Part shown: positions 15,301 to 30,300 of the stretch, in pieces
Numbering within the stretch: the stretch's first letter is position 1
How the letters are laid out: the number at the start of each line of letters is the position of its first letter
Source: Serripes groenlandicus
Taxonomy: Eukaryota > Mollusca > Bivalvia > Cardiida > Cardiidae
Direction: 5' to 3'
Length of the DNA: 64,000 bases
Assembly: GCA_031761405.1 (NCBI GenBank)
Contig: JASEVX010000001.1
Span: 42,107,359 to 42,171,358 of the forward strand
The notes under the pieces: model-generated
What the model saw: the letters and a program-made list of their open reading frames with translations, nothing else
The model's database searches: none
Told to the model about the DNA's origin: nothing
Made by a program: the position numbers and the translations under genes

Positions 15301-18300
15301 TTAAGCCATCTTTTATGTAGATTTTTCAGGTTTTTTTTTACTATGTTTTTAAAGAAGCCTGTTTCAGATTTGCTGTATGTGAGAAAGGGTCAAAATCGAT
15401 AGATTTTCCCACATGTAGACGCAACGCAGTTTAACACATCTGCAGCAGATTTGTTTTCATCAACATTCATTTATAATTATTTTTCATATTTTTGCCTAGA
15501 TGTTCTCAAAGTCGTTTGCTGCTAGTTTATTGTATGTGGGAAAGTTAAAAGCAAATATGTAACTGCTTTATAATATGCTTATATTAAGCTCTTTCAAAAT
15601 TGAAAACTTCTGAAGAAAATCGAAGAATTAACTTTGCACAAAGGATAAGCTTAAACATGGACATAAATATGTTCATATATTTTTTTTTTGTCCATAAAAC
15701 ATTCAAAATGATTTCTAACAATGTCTTCAAAAATTGATTTAAGTTATGAAAAAAAAAAAATCTTTGCTACAGATAGAATTATTATTTATATGAGTACTGG
15801 ACTCAAAAACTATTTACTGCAGAGGGATCAAAAGACACCTGTATCAGAGTACTGTATACAAATATTTATCACAAAACTGAAAGACAAAACACTGAATACC
15901 CTTTCAACGTAATTCCAAGAATATCTTTAGACAAATATTTAAAGGAACTGTGATTTATTGTGTTAACCCTTTCCAACATACAACAAATTTGCAGCAGATG
16001 ACTTTGAAAACATCTATGTAAAAATATGAAAACTCTTTGATTAAATGAAAGAATACAATAAATGAATAGAGTTAAAAACTGTGTCACAAAAGTGGAAATT
16101 GCTTACAATGTTTTCAAAATTATCTGCTACAATTGCATCAAAATGAATCTGCAAGGGGGAATGGGTTAACATTGAGCTGTGGTAGATATGCAGGTTAGAA
16201 GATAAATTTTAATTGAATAACATGAATAATATTTATCACTTTCTCAAAATACAGGTGTAAAACAGCTTTGTATTGACTTACTACTTATCTAACTCTTAAG
16301 CCTTTTGTGAGAATAAGTTGCAAGCAAAGAAACTTCTGAACCTTATATTTTAACATTTCGAAAATTAAACTAAAATTATCTAAGTACTTAGGTATGAAAA
16401 AATAAATAAAATATATAACAGATGAACAACCATAAATATTTAATCAAATTAATTATTAAAACAAATAAACATCCAACCAATTTAATTAGGAACAGTAACT
16501 GTTATTAATACAGTTGAGGATCATATTCCTATAGAGATATAAAAGTAAAAATAAACAAAATGAAGGAAAAATTGCAGGAAAAGGAGAAATTATTCTTAAT
16601 TCCATACTGTTTCAGATGCAAACCGTTTATCCGTCCCACAAGGGACATTTTAGTTTATCACTATAATTCAGGGTGTGTATCAAAAACAAACACATCTTTG
16701 CACATTCAAAGTCTAAATAGCTTGTATAAAATATCTATAAATTTTAGGTAAAAAACAAATACTCCTCACTTTCACTTTAATGTAATGTTCACAGAATGAT
16801 GTGTTCGGTATTGGAAATGTTCCTGCTTTAACAAACAAAAAGACATCAAAGTCTGAAGAACTTATCACAACTGTTAACCCTCTCCAACAAACACCAAAAT
16901 GTAGGGCAGACACCTTTGAAAACAATAATGCAAAGAAAATCACAGTAAATGAAAGTATAATTATTTAATAGAGGTGAAATTAGTGTGGCATAGGAGACAT
17001 TTCTCAATTTGGCTTATCTTTTCAAAAGTAGATGTGACAAAATTCATGGAAAGGATTAAAGAAACTGCCATATGAATTTGGATGATGCCAAATATTCACA
17101 GTAAGTGTGGTAATTTACTAAAAGATTCCCAATACACACATTCAAATCACCAAAACTTATCAGCTACATCCCTTTCCATAATACAACTAAGCTTAACCCT
17201 TTCCCTCATATAGACGCTTTCTGATGCCTCTGCAGCAGACGGCTTTTTGAAAACATAGTGACAAAAGAAGAAATTGCACAAAACGTGTAATTTCTCCTTT
17301 TGCCACAATGTTTTCCACTTTTTGTCATAGGTAATCCATTCAATTATGGAGATTTTCTATTTGTTGACAAAATATGTTCAAAGTCGTCTGCTGCAGAATT
17401 GTTGTATGAGGGAAAGGGTTAAAACATATATGCAAAAATATGGAAAACCTTAATAAATGAAAGTAAGAATTACTGAATAGAGTTGAAAACATTGTGGCAA
17501 AAGGAGAAATGGTACAGTATGAGCAATTTTTCTGAAGTTATTTGCTGCATATGCCACTATGTGGAAAAGGGTTAACCTTTTACCACATACAACAAATCTG
17601 CAGCAGACGACTTTGAAAGCATATTGGCAAAAACGTGAAAAATCTCCATAAATAAGGGTTTAATTATTGAAAAGAGTTGGAACAGATTGTGGCAAAATGA
17701 GAAATTGCTTGTTTTGAGCAATTTCACCTTGTGTCACTATGGTTTCAAAAGCCTTCTGCTGCTGAGGCTTCAGAAAGCATCTATATGTGAGAAAGGGTTA
17801 ATGACATCCTTGGCACATTAGTTCCATGCTATTCCATCCCAAATAAGGTTCAAGGTTTATAAAAGCAAACCATTCCCTGATAATCAAATCACCAGATCTC
17901 TTTTTTTTAAAAGTGTCACCATGACAACTAAGAATCAATAGAACTTCTGAGAAATACAGGGGAAAGTTGTCCTTGCCATTCACATTAAAGTAGACTCAGT
18001 ATTTCAACAAGCTAATTGCAGGACAAGTTTTTACATCACTGTTTCTCATGAAGCCAGGTCAAGAAGTCATTTTTCAGATTTCAGATGAATGTAAAAAATA
18101 TGTTTTAACCCTTTAACCCTTTAAATATAAGAGGACCATGATAGTCCTAAATGTCTCACCTGATTTGAAAGAATTTAATATTTGTTTCTCTATTTATATA
18201 TATATAAGCAAAAATTAGCCCTGATGCTTGATGGCCATGTTTATCAACAATCCTGGAGGAGGGTCACCTCAGGAACCTTTGTGCCAAATTACTTTCAAAT

Positions 18301-21300
18301 CAGGCCTATTCTTCTGATCAAGAAGATTTTTTAAGTTTTCACTGCACATATATATATATATATATATATATGTAAAACAAGCCCCACTCATTGCCAACCA
18401 TGTTTTTCAATGGATTGTTATAATTTGAAGTTATCCCAACAAATTATTTTAAAATTTGACCAGTTCTTTTGTTCATGAAGATTTTTAAAGTTTTCACTAC
18501 ATAAACATAAAAGGAAAACAAGCCCTACCCACTGGAAGCCATGTGCTTCATTGCGTCGCAAAAATATTGACAATCTTTGTACGGGACACCCAATAAACCT
18601 TGCTCCAATGTTTTTCAAAAGATCTGAATAGTTCAAACAATCTTGGTATAGGGTTTCCAACGTTCTTACTTAAGGCATATAACAAAACAAGAGGGCCATG
18701 ATGGCACTGGATTGATCACCTGATTTAATATAACTTGGTGAATATTCACCCAAGGAACACTTGTACCAAGTTATTTCAAAATCAGGCCTTCACTTATGAT
18801 AAGAAGTTTACACTATATATTCATACTAGGAAATGAAGCCCCACCCCCTGGCAGCCATGTTTTTCAACGGCTCAAAATAATTTGAACAATCTTGGAAGAG
18901 GGTCACCCAATGAACATCTGTGCCAAATCATTTTCAAATCAGTCCAGGAATTTTTGACAAGAAGATTTTTTTAAATTTACGCTATACACCTAAGGAAAAC
19001 AAGCTCCCCCCCCCACTGGTAATGTTTTTCAATGGATCAGAATAATTTGAACAATCCTGAAAGAGGGTCACCAAAGGAACATCTGTGCTAAATTATTTTC
19101 AAATCGGGCCAGTGCTTTTGGACTAAAAGACTTTCACTATACACATATAAGGAAATCAACCAGAGCTGCGCATGGAATTCAATTCTATGATAGGGGATCA
19201 CCCAAGGAACATCCCTGTTAAGTTTTATCAAAAATTGGTCTAGTTGTTTAGGAGGAGATGTCGTTTGATGCAAAATGTTGAAGGACGACGGACAAAGACA
19301 GGTCAAAATAACTCACTCTGGGCCTCTGGCTTAGGTGAGCTAAAAACAAGCCCCGCCCTCTGGCGGCCATGTTTTTAATTGGATTAGAACAATTAAACAA
19401 TTTTCTAATATAGTCCATCTAGGAACATTTGTGTTAAATAATATTCAAATAGGGACGGTACTATTGCAAAAGGAGATTTTTTAATTTTTGACATTTTTAT
19501 CTGATGCCACGGCAACCAAAGCTCAATATGGAATTTTGTTTTTGAACAACTTTGAAAGAGGACCACCCAAGAATTATTCCTACCAAGATTAGGTCAAAAT
19601 CCAAACAGCCGTCTAGGATATGTCATTTAAAGAAAAAGTTGACTATGGATGTCAGGATGAATGGACGACAGACATCAGGCCATCACAATAGCTAACCATT
19701 AGCACTTAGTGTTCTGTTTAGCTTTCTTCTTTTGTCACTATGTTTTCAAAACGCCGTCTGCTTTAACCCTTTCCCTCATGCGACAATTCTGCAGCAGACG
19801 ACTTTGAACATATTTTGTCAAAAAATAGAAAATCTCTATAATTGAATGAATAACCTATGCCTAAAAGTGGAAAATATTGTTGCAAAAGGAGAAATTGCTC
19901 GTTTTGAGCAATTTCTTCTTTTGTCACTATGTTTTCAAAATGCCGTCTGCTGCAGAGGCATCAGAAAGCGTCTATATGAGGGAAAGGGTTAAGAGTGAAA
20001 AGTAACATTCATGTATAATAAAACATATATGATCATGTTAACAATTTATAGTAAACATTTACTGTTTTCTAATGCATCTATCTTTGCACACCAGTCAGAG
20101 AATATGTCTGCATCGATTCTATTGGATGTGCATGAAGGAAATACTTCAAACTTACTATTAATGAATTTGTCAAACTGCCATATTGATAATGCTCATTGTA
20201 ATGCAATATACACATTCATTATACAATCTTATATATCAAAAATAAAAAAAAATAATCTGGTATGAATAGCTGATGCCAACAAACTAGAACAACAACAATG
20301 TTATTAACCCTTTCCTACATATAGACGCTTTCTGATGCCTCTGCAGCAGACACTTTTGAAAACACTATGGTAAAAGGAGAAAATGCTCATGATGAGCAAT
20401 TTCACCTTTTGCCACAATGCTTTCAACTCTATTCAATAATTACTTTCATCTTTTGAGATTTTCTATATTTTTGCCAAGATGTTTTAAAAGTTGTTTGCTG
20501 CAGTTTTATTGTATGTGGGAAAGGGTTAACTATTATCTAAGTAGTCTCAACAGATGTTTGTTGCAAAAAAGTAGAAAGCTTTTAAGTGTCTTAAGTATGA
20601 AGCTTCAGTTCACATAATATGAACAAAATACACACAATAGCTGAACTTATATCCCCTCTTAAATGGTTATCACTTGAAATTTTAATGACAGTAGATGTAG
20701 AATTGTTTAACTTTTTCCTACAAAGTATAAATCTGCTGCAGACAAATTTGAAAACATCTAGGAAACAGATGGAAAATCTCTCCAACCCTTTCCCACATAC
20801 AGAGGCCATCTGACGGTTCTGTAGCAGACAAATTTGGTCAGTAACTTTTCTTTCAATTTTAGACTAGATACTTTAACGAAGATAATTTTAAAAGTCTGCT
20901 GCAGATTTGTTGTATGTTGGAAAGGGTTAATTATGTATAATTATGAATATAGCTGAAAAAAGCATCTGAGTAAACCTCTTTCCCGCAGACTCTTCTCTTA
21001 ACCCTTTCCCTCATGCGACAATTCTGCAGCAGACGACTTGGAACGTATTTTGTCAAAAAATAGAAAATCTCCATAATTGAATGGATAACCTATGACAAAG
21101 AGTGGAAAACATTGTGGCAAAAGGAGAAATTGCACGTTTTGTGCAATTTCTTCTTTTGTCACTATGTTTTCAAATAGCCGTCTGCTGCAGAGGCGTCAGA
21201 AAGCGTCTATATGAGGGAAAGGGTTAAAGATGTTGACATTGATAAAAAAAAAATAAGCTGATCTAGTTTCCCACAAAATGTTGTACCATCTAAAAATTGA

Positions 21301-24300
21301 TTCATTTATCAGGCTTATAATATCCAAATTATTTTGATTTGTGACATTATGGATAAATCCAAAAATTATGAACAAGTTTAAAATATATTGGAGAAAAATT
21401 TCACCATTTATCCTAATTTCCTATGACATTCACCAGTTATCACAGAATAAGAATTTGATAAGACAAGTTTAACAACTAACAGATATCACTGAATAGTGAA
21501 TACCTTCAGCATATGTTTTCAATTTTACACCAATAGAGTGTACTTGACAGTAGGAAATACCACAACTAAATCATAATTACTTATCAAGTCATTTGTTTCA
21601 AAACTAAAAAAAGAAAACAAGAGGGCGGAGATGGTCCTACATATTTAACGTACTTCCTTGTAATTCCGAGTGAAAATGGTAACCCTTTCTCACATACATC
21701 AAATGTGCAGCAGACGACTTTGAGAAGACCAAGGCAAAAATACAGAAATTCTCTCTTAATGAAGGTAGAATTACTGAACAATTTGAAAACATTGTGGCAA
21801 AAGGAGAAATTGCACAAAACGTGCAATTTCTCCTTTTGCCACAATGTTTTCCACTTTTTGTCATAGGTTATCCATTCAATTATAGAGATTTTCTATTTTT
21901 TGACAAAATACGTTCCAATTCGTCTGTTTGAGCAATTTATCCTTTTGTCCTTTTGTCAAAAAGTTTTCAAAAGTCGTCTGCTGCGGAGGCGTTTAAATGT
22001 GGGAAAGGGTTATGTAAAATGTGGCTGTATTGCCACACCTTTCCCACATACAACAAATCTGCAGCAGATGGATTTGAAAATGTCTGTAAAAATACGGAAA
22101 AAGTCTTTAAATGGTAGTAAAATTATCAAAATAAAAACATCTTGGCAAAAATATGGAAAGTCTCAAAAACTGAAAGTATAACTATAATAAAAGAATTCAG
22201 CAATGAGCAGTTTTTCCTTTTGGCAAAATATTTTTATGAAATTGTCTACTGTAAATGCCTCAAAACTGTGTCAGTGAGTTCGAAGGGAAAGAACAGCTGG
22301 CTAAAAGGCATATGTTAGTCAATCTTTCTTGTTAATAATACCCTCTCTAAATTATCATTAAAGAACATCAAATAGCAGCTGTCATTTTCTAGGATGACAA
22401 CATTATCTCATTTTCAAGCAGAATTCAGGAAAAACATCCATATCTCCAAACACGCATTTCATATTATTGTCAAAGCCTTACCAGTTTAACACTCAATATC
22501 ATTTGAATATAGTAACATTGATAACAAATTAAAATGGCATGAACAAATAAAGGTAAAAGAAACAACAGTTTCTGGTTTGATCAAGTCCAACCATTTGCCC
22601 ACCTTTATAGATGATCAGAAAATATGGATTTTCGAAACCTTTAGTGCAGATGTAATGGAAAGTCAAAACCCTTCAACTGCATGCCTTTTTTTATTACGGC
22701 AATTGAAAATGTCTTGTGAAAACAGTATCAAGTTTTCTAAAAGATTGTCTTTCATCCCGACTTCTGAGTTGAGGGTATTGGAAAATATTTCACCAATTGA
22801 TCTGTTTAAGCATGGAAAATCACTGTTTATCCGTCTGTTTGACTTGATTTTTGACTAGAAGAACAAATAAATGATGAAACTATAATTGAAATGGTAACTG
22901 TTTTTGTCTTTACACTTTCTGTGCAGCAGTATCTCTAAAATTCATATTTGAAATTTTTACAACTAAAACCCTTCACATTTTAACCATTGCCAGCCCACAT
23001 ACAACAAATCTGCAGTCTGTAGTTGGGTAAGGGTAAACATGTTTTTCGTGAAACAAATGAGGTATTTTCCCTTTTATGGCCTACAAATAACCACAGAAAC
23101 TTTCCAACCCAAGATTGAATTTTTTTTTTTTTTTCAGAAACGCTACAGCCGAAGTGTTTTTAACCTGCTTTTCAGACTGATATAACTATTTCTTCATGAA
23201 TTTCTAGTCCAAATAATCTGTTGCATTTGTCCAAGTGAACAATTTCAATAATGAAGCTGCATTTTCAGAATAACCTGAGCTTTTCGAGTCTGGCCTTTTT
23301 TTGTTTTCATTCACAACAGAAACATCCAAGGTGAACCGTTTGTAGCTCTGCGTATTGCACAGAAGCTTATTACTAGAAGAAGAGCATGTAGGGTACCACG
23401 TGTCTAGATTTGAACTTATCGGGAATATACAGAAACAATTTGGAATTGTCATTTTCTTAATTATTAATCAAACAGTCCCCAAAATATGCACAAAAAAAAT
23501 AACAACCGCTGGCATAATTTTAAATTTGGTTTCTTAATATGTATCAATATGTTTGAAATATATTTCCAATACGTTTTTAGGAAAAAAAAAAATGTGTGAA
23601 TATGTGTTACACATCCTTATATCTAGAACTCAGTAGAGCAGAAATCTTCTCTTTTTTTTTTGGTATCACTAACCTTAAATAAATCCCATACTAGCTTTCT
23701 GCATAAGCTACCAATATAATATGTGATTTTTTAAAAAAAATTGGTAATGCACATCTGAATTTATGGAGTGGGAACCTTCTTTTTACAAAGTTTATATTTT
23801 TAGTAACCTTGAGCAAAGTCACCCCAAATACAATCCCAAGCTAGTGTTTGAAAATCTCACTTAGGAAAGATAGAGATACACTATAGTTTCTACTTCTTCT
23901 GTAGATGTGCTTACTTTGTTTCGTACTTTCCCAGGTCTAAAAACCCCACCTAAGATTTGTTGCATGCAGTAGGGTTATTTTCTATGTCAAACCCTGACTG
24001 CATTATAATGCTAGACAGTATTACTGGTGTAGACAGTTTACGAGACAGAGGAAAACACTGAAGACACATTACCAAGCCGCTACATTACAAACAAAGTGTA
24101 AAACAAATATAGCAGACAATACAACAAAATATCTACCGGTACATCATCAATCATTGTAAATTTTCTAGTTTAACCTTAAATATAAACCCTTTTCCACATA
24201 CGACAATTCTGCAGCAGACGACTTATGAAAAAGTCTACTAAGAAATATGGAAAATCTCTATAATTTAAGGTATAATTACTGAAACAAGAGGGCCATGAGG

Positions 24301-27300
24301 CCCTGGAATCGCTCACCTGAGAATGGGCTATTTAAGACATAACTCTCTCATGCTCAAGCCAAACATGTGGCTTCCAGATTGTTAACAAGATTTCCCTTAA
24401 ATTTGGTCTAGTAACCTAGTTTTTGACATGACATGACCCATATTCGAACTTGGCCTAGATATCATCAGGACAAACTTTCTGATAAAGTTTCAACATGCTC
24501 AAGTTTAAAATGCGGCTTCAAGAGTGTTAACGAGATTTTCCTTAAATTTGGGCTAGTGACCTAGTTTTTATCCCGACATGACTCATATTCAAACTTGGCC
24601 TAGCTATTACTTAGACAAATATTCTGACAAAGTTTCAACATGCTCAAGCCAAAAATGTGGCTTCCAGAGTGTTAACAAGATTTTTCTTCAATTTGGCCTA
24701 GTGACCTAGTTTTTTACCCTTACATGACCTATATTCGAACTTGGCCTAAATATCACTATGACAAACATTCTGACAAAGTTTCAACATGCTCAAGCCAAAA
24801 ATGCGGCTTCAGGAGTGTTAACAAGATTTTCCTTAAATTTGACCTAGTGACCTAGCTTTTGACCCGACATGACCTATTTTCAAACTTGGCCTAGATATCA
24901 CTAAGACAAACATTCTGACAAAGTTTCAACATGCTCAAGCCAAAAATGCGGCTTCAGGAGCGTTAACAAGATTTTCCTTAAATTTGACCTAGTGACCTAG
25001 ATTTTGACCCCACATGACCCAGTTTCGAACTTGGCCTAGAGTTGATCGAGATATATGTTCTGATAAACTTTTATAAAGATTGGATGCAAAATGTTGCCTC
25101 TAGTGAATTAACAAGCAAATGTTGACGACGGACGACGAACGACGGACGACGGACAAAAGGCAATCACAATAACTCACCTTGAGCACTACGTGCTCTGGTG
25201 AGCTAAAAAGTTGAAAACTTTGTGGCAAAAGGAGAAATTGCTTGTTTTGAGCAATTTTTTTTATTTGTCAAAATATTTTCATAAATGTCACCTGCTTCAG
25301 ATGCGTCAAAATGCGTCTACAGGTGGGAAAGGTTTGAACAAAAACCTGCCACTCAGTTACAGACCTTCAGGTTTCCGAATGAATGGCGTATTTACAATCA
25401 AATTGCATACTTGTATAGTTTGTGCCAGGCATTAACCTGTTTTCAGAGGGGCTCTTCTGGATGGTTGTATTACTAGATGGTGAACAGGGAAGATCATGAC
25501 CAGACTGGGTCTAAGCAACAGGTTGATCTGCATCCTTACTGGTCGTCCATTTCCAAAATATAGACGCTTTCTGACGTCTGTAGAGCAGATGACTTTTGAA
25601 AAAATTGTGACAAAACAAGCACATTCTCCTTTTGCCAAAAGGTTTTCAACTTATTTCAGTCATTATACTTTCATTTATTGAGATTTTCAATATGTTTGCC
25701 TAGATGTTTTGAAAGTCTTCTGCTTTAGATTTGTTGTATGTTGGAAAGGGTTAAAATCACCTGAAATTTGGCCTATTGTTAGTCAGGCTCAATTGCAAAG
25801 CAATTAAGCCAACTATGTGATCATATCTATTTAAAAAAAAAAAAAAAAGGTTGTCTAAACAGCTGCAACAAAACAGTGTGCCAATGCAATGTATAATAGT
25901 TTGAAAATTCATATTGAATACTAAAAATATACACATGCAATGTGTATATCTTGATCTTGGAAGTGTACCTTTACAGAAAAACTTTTCAGGCTCATTTCTT
26001 TACATAGGACAATTTAAGAGTATGGCAAATACTTTAATTCTGGCTTGTAATATGAAATACGAAATTTAACCCAAAAATTGTAAACAGCAATACATATGAT
26101 GTGTGTTCTTTAAATCCATATTTATCCCTTTCTCGCATTCAGACGCTCCTTTTGCCACAATTTGTTGAACTTTGTTCAATTATTATTCTTTCGTTTGCAG
26201 AGATTTTTGAGTGCTTAGCTAGATATTTTCTAAATCGTCTGCTGCAGCTTTGTTGTTTGTTGAAAAGGGTTTAACCCTTTCCCTCATATAGACGCTTTCT
26301 GACGCTTTTTTTGAAAACATAGTGACAAAAGAAGAAATTGCTCAAAACAAGCAATTTCTCCTTTTGCCACAATGTTTTTCATTTTTAGTCATAGGTTATC
26401 CATTCAATTATAGAGATTTTCTTTTTTTTGACAAAATATGTTCAAAGTCGTCTGCTGCAGAATTGTCGTATGAGGGAAAGGGTTAAGACATTCTGATCAA
26501 TACTATCTCTCAATATCCAACTGCATATGACAGTTTTAGACAAAACACAAAGTATAACAAAGCAGTTATCCAACTCATTAACCCTTTCCCTCATATAGAT
26601 GCTTTCTGACGCCTCTGCAGCAGACGGCTTTTTGAAAACATAGTAACAAAAGAAGAAATTGCACAAAACGTGCAATTTCTCCTTTTGTCACAATGTTTTC
26701 CACTTTTAGTCATAGGTTATCCATTCAATTATAGAGATTTTCCATTATTTGACAAAATATGTTCAAAGTCGTCTGCTGCAGAATTGTCGTATGAGGGAAA
26801 GGGTTAAACACTTTGAAATGATATCAAAGAAATAGATATTGACAATTGAGGTAACACAGACACTAGAATGATGTAAACAGTTTAACTGAAATTTAAATTC
26901 CTTATTTTCATTATTTTAGGATGCCGACACAAGAGAATGACAAAACATGAAATTAAAATCATCAAATACAACACATTTATTCAGAGACTAGAAATAATAA
27001 CAATAAACATTATTAATATTATAATTGTGGAGATATTTGGTGGTGTCCAGCCATCAGGGTGGACGGCACAGTGATCGTAATACTTATATGCAGTTGCACG
27101 CACCAAATTATGTATAACTAGTAGTCTTGTATGAAACCATGATCTTTTATGCTTTTATTCAAGTCCACAACAGTAACTCTTATTAAGCATTTATTGTTTA
27201 TTCATTCCAAATCCAACAAAATAAAACTCATTGTCTCTTTTCCAGATATAAGCAGGAAAAAGACAAAAAGTAAAGCAGAATATCACAGATTTTAGTATAT

Positions 27301-30300
27301 AAACTTGTATTTTTCAAAAATTTCACTAACTTGTAATCCAGTCATTAGATGTTTCCAGGCAACATGCTGCCTTCCTGAATTATCTTTTATTCCATACCCA
27401 CAATAAAAATTAATGTAATTCATATGTGCATAACATTTCTAAAATACAGATGTACATGCCAGGTTCTAGCATGGATCCAAATTATTATAGATTTTCTACA
27501 TACACTCATAATCAAAACGGCTATTTCATAACAATAAAACCTTCAAAATAATACACAATATAATTACCTAATAAAACTCAGTACCATGAAGAAGAGAAAA
27601 CAGAAAATGGAAATTCTGTGAACTTGAAAGAAAGTTCCTAGCTCTAGTCTCTGTGAGAATATTTTAATTGAAGCACACTTCCTCTGATCTCCACCTAAAA
27701 CAATCAGTACCCTTTCCAACATGCAGACACATTTTGACATATCTGCGACAGACAAACTTTGAAAGCATGTTGCAAAAGGAGAAATGCTCATCAAGAGCAA
27801 TTTCTCCTTTTCAAGTTTTGCCACAATGCTTTCGACTCTTTTCAATAATTACTTCTTCATTTATTGCCTTCTTCCAAATCTTCAGGATGGCTTTAAAAAC
27901 ATTTAAGCTAATATATGGAAAAGAGTTTTGCCAAAATGTTTTCAAAAGTCATCTTGTTGAGATGTGCGTCAACAAGTGGAAAAAAGATACGAGATTTTCT
28001 TTACTTTTGCCTAAATATTTGTAAGGTCATCTGCTGAAGACTTGTTGTTTGGCGGGAAAAGATTAATTAAGTCTTACCCTAATTTTTTAATCCACAACAT
28101 ACAATAACTGATGATTTATTAATAGTTAACCCTTTCCCACATTTCACAAATTCTGCAGCAGACAACTTTGAAATAAATTACTTTAAATTATGTAAACCCT
28201 TTATAAATGAAGAAATAAAGTTAAAGTTAAAGTTGAAAAATAAAATTGCTAAAGGAGAAAATGCTCATTGTGAGCGATTTCCCCGTTTGCCAGAATATTT
28301 TTAAAGGTCGCTACAGAGGCATCAGAAAGTATCTGTATGTAAGAAAGGGAAATGGTAAATTCTTTCATTTTGAAATAGGAGAAATTATGGTGCCTCTGCA
28401 GTAGATGATTTTGAAACATGGAGCCATTTCTCCTTATTCAAAAGGTTGTAGCAAAATCATAAGAGGACCTTTAATCCTTTCCCACATACAGACACTTTCT
28501 GACGCCTCTGCAGCAGACAACTTTTGAAAACATTGTGACAAAAGGAGAAATTGCTCAATGCTCCTTTTGCCACAATGTTTTCAACCTTATTCAATAATTA
28601 TACTTTCATTTATAGAGACATTCCATCTTTAGATATTGCTGTTTTCAAAGTAGTCTTTTGAGGTTTTGTTGTATGTGGGAAAAGGTGAAACAATCAAATC
28701 AGGTAAAAGTTTAATGCATTCACACTGTCCTCCTGGCATATATTCACCAAAGAGAAATAAAGTGCAAAGTAAGAACAGACTACAGAGATACATTGGTCTG
28801 ACCTTCCTCACTTACAACAAATTCATAGCAGAAACCTTTAAACATATCTAGGCAAAAATATGGAAAATCTCTACACATGAAACTGTTCATTTAAAAAGAC
28901 TTGCAAACATTGTGGCAATGGGAGGAATTGCTCAATATGAACTATTCCCCTTTTCATCACAATGTTTCAAAAGTCAACTCATCTGCTGCAGATGCATCAA
29001 AATATGTCTGCCAGTGTGAATGGGTTAAAACATGACTTGAATACATTGTTTCCCCTGAAAAACGTCTCAAACCAAGAAAACATTATGTTGTCAGCTACTC
29101 TTCTCTTTGATGATGTAAACATTCTATCAAGGGTATATTTCACAATATGCAAGGAAAGCAAAGACAGAAGGTTCAAATTTTGAACCATGTTTCAGTACTT
29201 TAGGTAATGAGCAACTAAATTGTCTACCTGGGGAGATGTCAGAACACACTGGTTATAAAACAGTACACTTATATAATTTGTATTTAGCTCTTCACTCCCT
29301 CCTCATGCGTTGAAACAGAAAATATTTTTTGTCTGAAATGTTATTTTTTTTAAAAGTTCTTTGCCTTTGATATGAAAGACATGTATTCAGTAACATATTG
29401 ATACTAAGAAGGACAGGTTTGCTACAGAGCTGAAAACAATGTTTAACCCTTTCCCTCATATAGACGCTTTCTGACGCCTCTGCAGCAGACGACTATTTAA
29501 AAACATAGTGACAAAAGAAGAAATTGCACAACACGTGCAATTTCTCCTTTTGCCACAATGTTTTCCACTTTTTGTTATAGGTTATCCATTCAATTATGGA
29601 GATTTTCTATGTTTTAACAAAATACGTTCAAAGTCGTCTGCTGCAGAATTGTCGTATGAGGGGAAGGGTTAAATAAGTGACACTGCTCCTTTTTGAGTAA
29701 TTTTGACTTCATCCAAAATGTTTTCAATAGGTGTCTGCATCAGGTTGAGATTTAATTTACTGTATTATTGGTAAAGTTTGAGATGTGGAAAGGTTGGTAA
29801 AGTTTTAAAAGACACAAAAATTCAAACATTTTCCACAGAAGAAATTTCTACATTTATCAAAGTATGTTTTAAACTACACACTGTGGGCTAGAAGAATATG
29901 TGGAAAGGTAGCTAGTTACGAAGAATGTTGTGTTCAGTACTGGTGCAAGAAATGCAAGGAAACAAACATTCCGTGAACTTGCCTCCATGATATAACTCCA
30001 TGATATAACTGAAATACCATTGAAACGGCACCAAACTACAATTAAGCCTTTAAATAAGGACATTAATTGGGTGTCCTTATTAATACAGAAATTTATTAAA
30101 ATATTTCATAAGAACATTAGCAATCAAAGCTCTGAAAGCGCTAATGGTATAGGGGCATATGTAAGTTGAAAATATATGGCATAGATAATATGGACAAACA
30201 TTGTTGAAACAATAGACAATGACCTTTAAAACAAACCAAACCAAAAATGTGTGAAGTAACACATACTGCCTGCCAATAACATATACCTTATGTATCAAAG

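Noticed and set aside
18351..18371. (TA)n run as a possible regulatory feature
   Set aside because: An ordinary dinucleotide microsatellite inside a degenerate repeat core.
20011..20265. 84-codon plus-strand frame between two MITEs
   Set aside because: Low-complexity AT-rich composition, opposite strand to the gene, no recognisable motif.
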